Position numbers and translations under genes: made by a program. The notes under the pieces were generated by a model. The model had not been told where the DNA came from. It ran no database searches and was given only the letters and a program-made list of their open reading frames with translations. Shown here in pieces: positions 63,782-64,000 of a DNA stretch of 64,000 bases. The stretch is from Dyella_D sp052115385. Lineage in GTDB: Bacteria; Pseudomonadota; Gammaproteobacteria; Xanthomonadales; Rhodanobacteraceae. Each line of letters starts with the position of its first letter. Within the stretch, counting starts at the first letter, position 1. Where the stretch lies: positions 86,284-150,283 of the forward strand of contig NZ_JBFRGP010000010.1 in assembly GCF_052115385.1 (NCBI RefSeq), written 5' to 3'.

Positions 63782-63810
63782 TTGCCACGCGGGTAGGCCC
63801 TACCTATTAT
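63782..63810 (+). promoter_or_regulatory. rRNA operon promoter P1
   Basis: TTGCCA and TATTAT with 17 bases between. The 40 bases before it are AT-rich with an A-tract (AAATTTGAAAAAACTTTC, 63752-63770), like an UP element. No gene lies between tyrS and this promoter; a GC-rich hairpin (GCGGCCGC-ACGG-GCGGCCGC) near 63690 may end tyrS. Confidence 0.82.
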
Positions 63811-63878
63811 TCGCCTCCCCGCTGCGACGGCTTCTCCGCAACGGCAACACGGCAGCAAGAAATACTTCGCAGCAGGTG

Positions 63879-63906
63879 TTGACGGACCGGAAAGACGATG
63901 TAGAAT
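63879..63906 (+). promoter_or_regulatory. rRNA operon promoter P2
   Basis: TTGACG and TAGAAT with 16 bases between, 97 bases downstream of P1. A GC-rich discriminator-like GGGCGG follows the -10 box, common in growth-rate controlled rRNA promoters. Confidence 0.75.
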
Positions 63907-63966
63907 GGGCGGCTCACCCGGGACGAAACGTCTCGGGGCAATTCGGAAGAACGGGTTGCAAGTGAT

Positions 63967-63978
63967 TGATCTTTGACA
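63967..63978 (+). promoter_or_regulatory. boxA-like antitermination element in rRNA leader
   Basis: TGATCTTTGACA matches the boxA consensus TGCTCTTTAACA at ten of twelve positions. The tract CAGTGTGCGCAGGTGACTTG that follows is characteristic of 16S leaders in xanthomonads. The 16S gene itself starts beyond base 64000. Confidence 0.72.
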
Positions 63979-64000
63979 GTGTGCGCAGGTGACTTGTGTG

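Overview
The window is GC-rich chromosomal DNA from a gammaproteobacterium of the order Xanthomonadales, most likely family Rhodanobacteraceae (Dyella/Luteibacter/Frateuria-like). This placement is inferred from protein styles and gene order (argS next to a SPOR protein; radC, coaBC, dut and a long membrane-anchored phosphomannomutase; pyrE, xthA, ampG; anmK, M23 peptidase, tyrS and then an rRNA leader). No database search was possible.

Layout. 1-4390: a cell-surface signalling block on the minus strand (FecI-type sigma factor, FecR-type anti-sigma, STN-containing TonB receptor) followed by a histidine acid phosphatase/phytase cut by the window edge. 4400-6250: glnA with a sigma-54 promoter and an NtrC-type site. 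6286-8460: an AbiE-like type IV toxin-antitoxin pair with a cluster of palindromic operator-like sites. 8549-13887: an efflux transporter with a divergent AraC regulator, a glutamine amidotransferase gene broken by an amber codon, and an exported GH3 glycosidase. 13949-18674: eleven small same-strand genes that look like an array of polymorphic-toxin immunity genes (Imm40-, DUF4279- and DUF7336-like members, one duplicated). 19095-19837: a repeat-rich gap. 19838-25964: a second TonB receptor, a TPR-GGDEF cyclase, and a candidate split-borosin RiPP pair (SonM-like N-methyltransferase and a small precursor-like protein). 26124-28512: ntrB-ntrC.

28542-40081 holds a GGDEF-EAL phosphodiesterase, a FadI-type thiolase, a TonB-domain protein, a phospholipase-D lipoprotein, YceI, SixA, a ParA-like ATPase and unknowns. 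40145-43169 is divergent speE/speA for polyamines. 43408-47159 is a ketone-body block (3-hydroxybutyrate dehydrogenase, acetoacetate decarboxylase, patatin, beta-hydroxyacid dehydrogenase). 47312-50938 is SPOR protein, argS and radC, with an orphan C-rich hairpin RNA resembling Xanthomonas sX13 in the argS-radC gap. 51035-63677 is mostly housekeeping. The window ends in tandem promoters and a boxA-like leader of an rRNA operon whose genes lie beyond it.

How parts work together: NtrC made from 27124-28512 is the likely activator of the sigma-54 promoter of glnA. The FecIR pair should control the phytase-linked receptor. The methyltransferase and its small partner are the best candidate for an undescribed natural-product system. 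The 13.9-18.7 kb array is the most accessory-looking region, with AT-richer, shorter, overlapping genes. Three families of dispersed palindromic repeats sit between genes.
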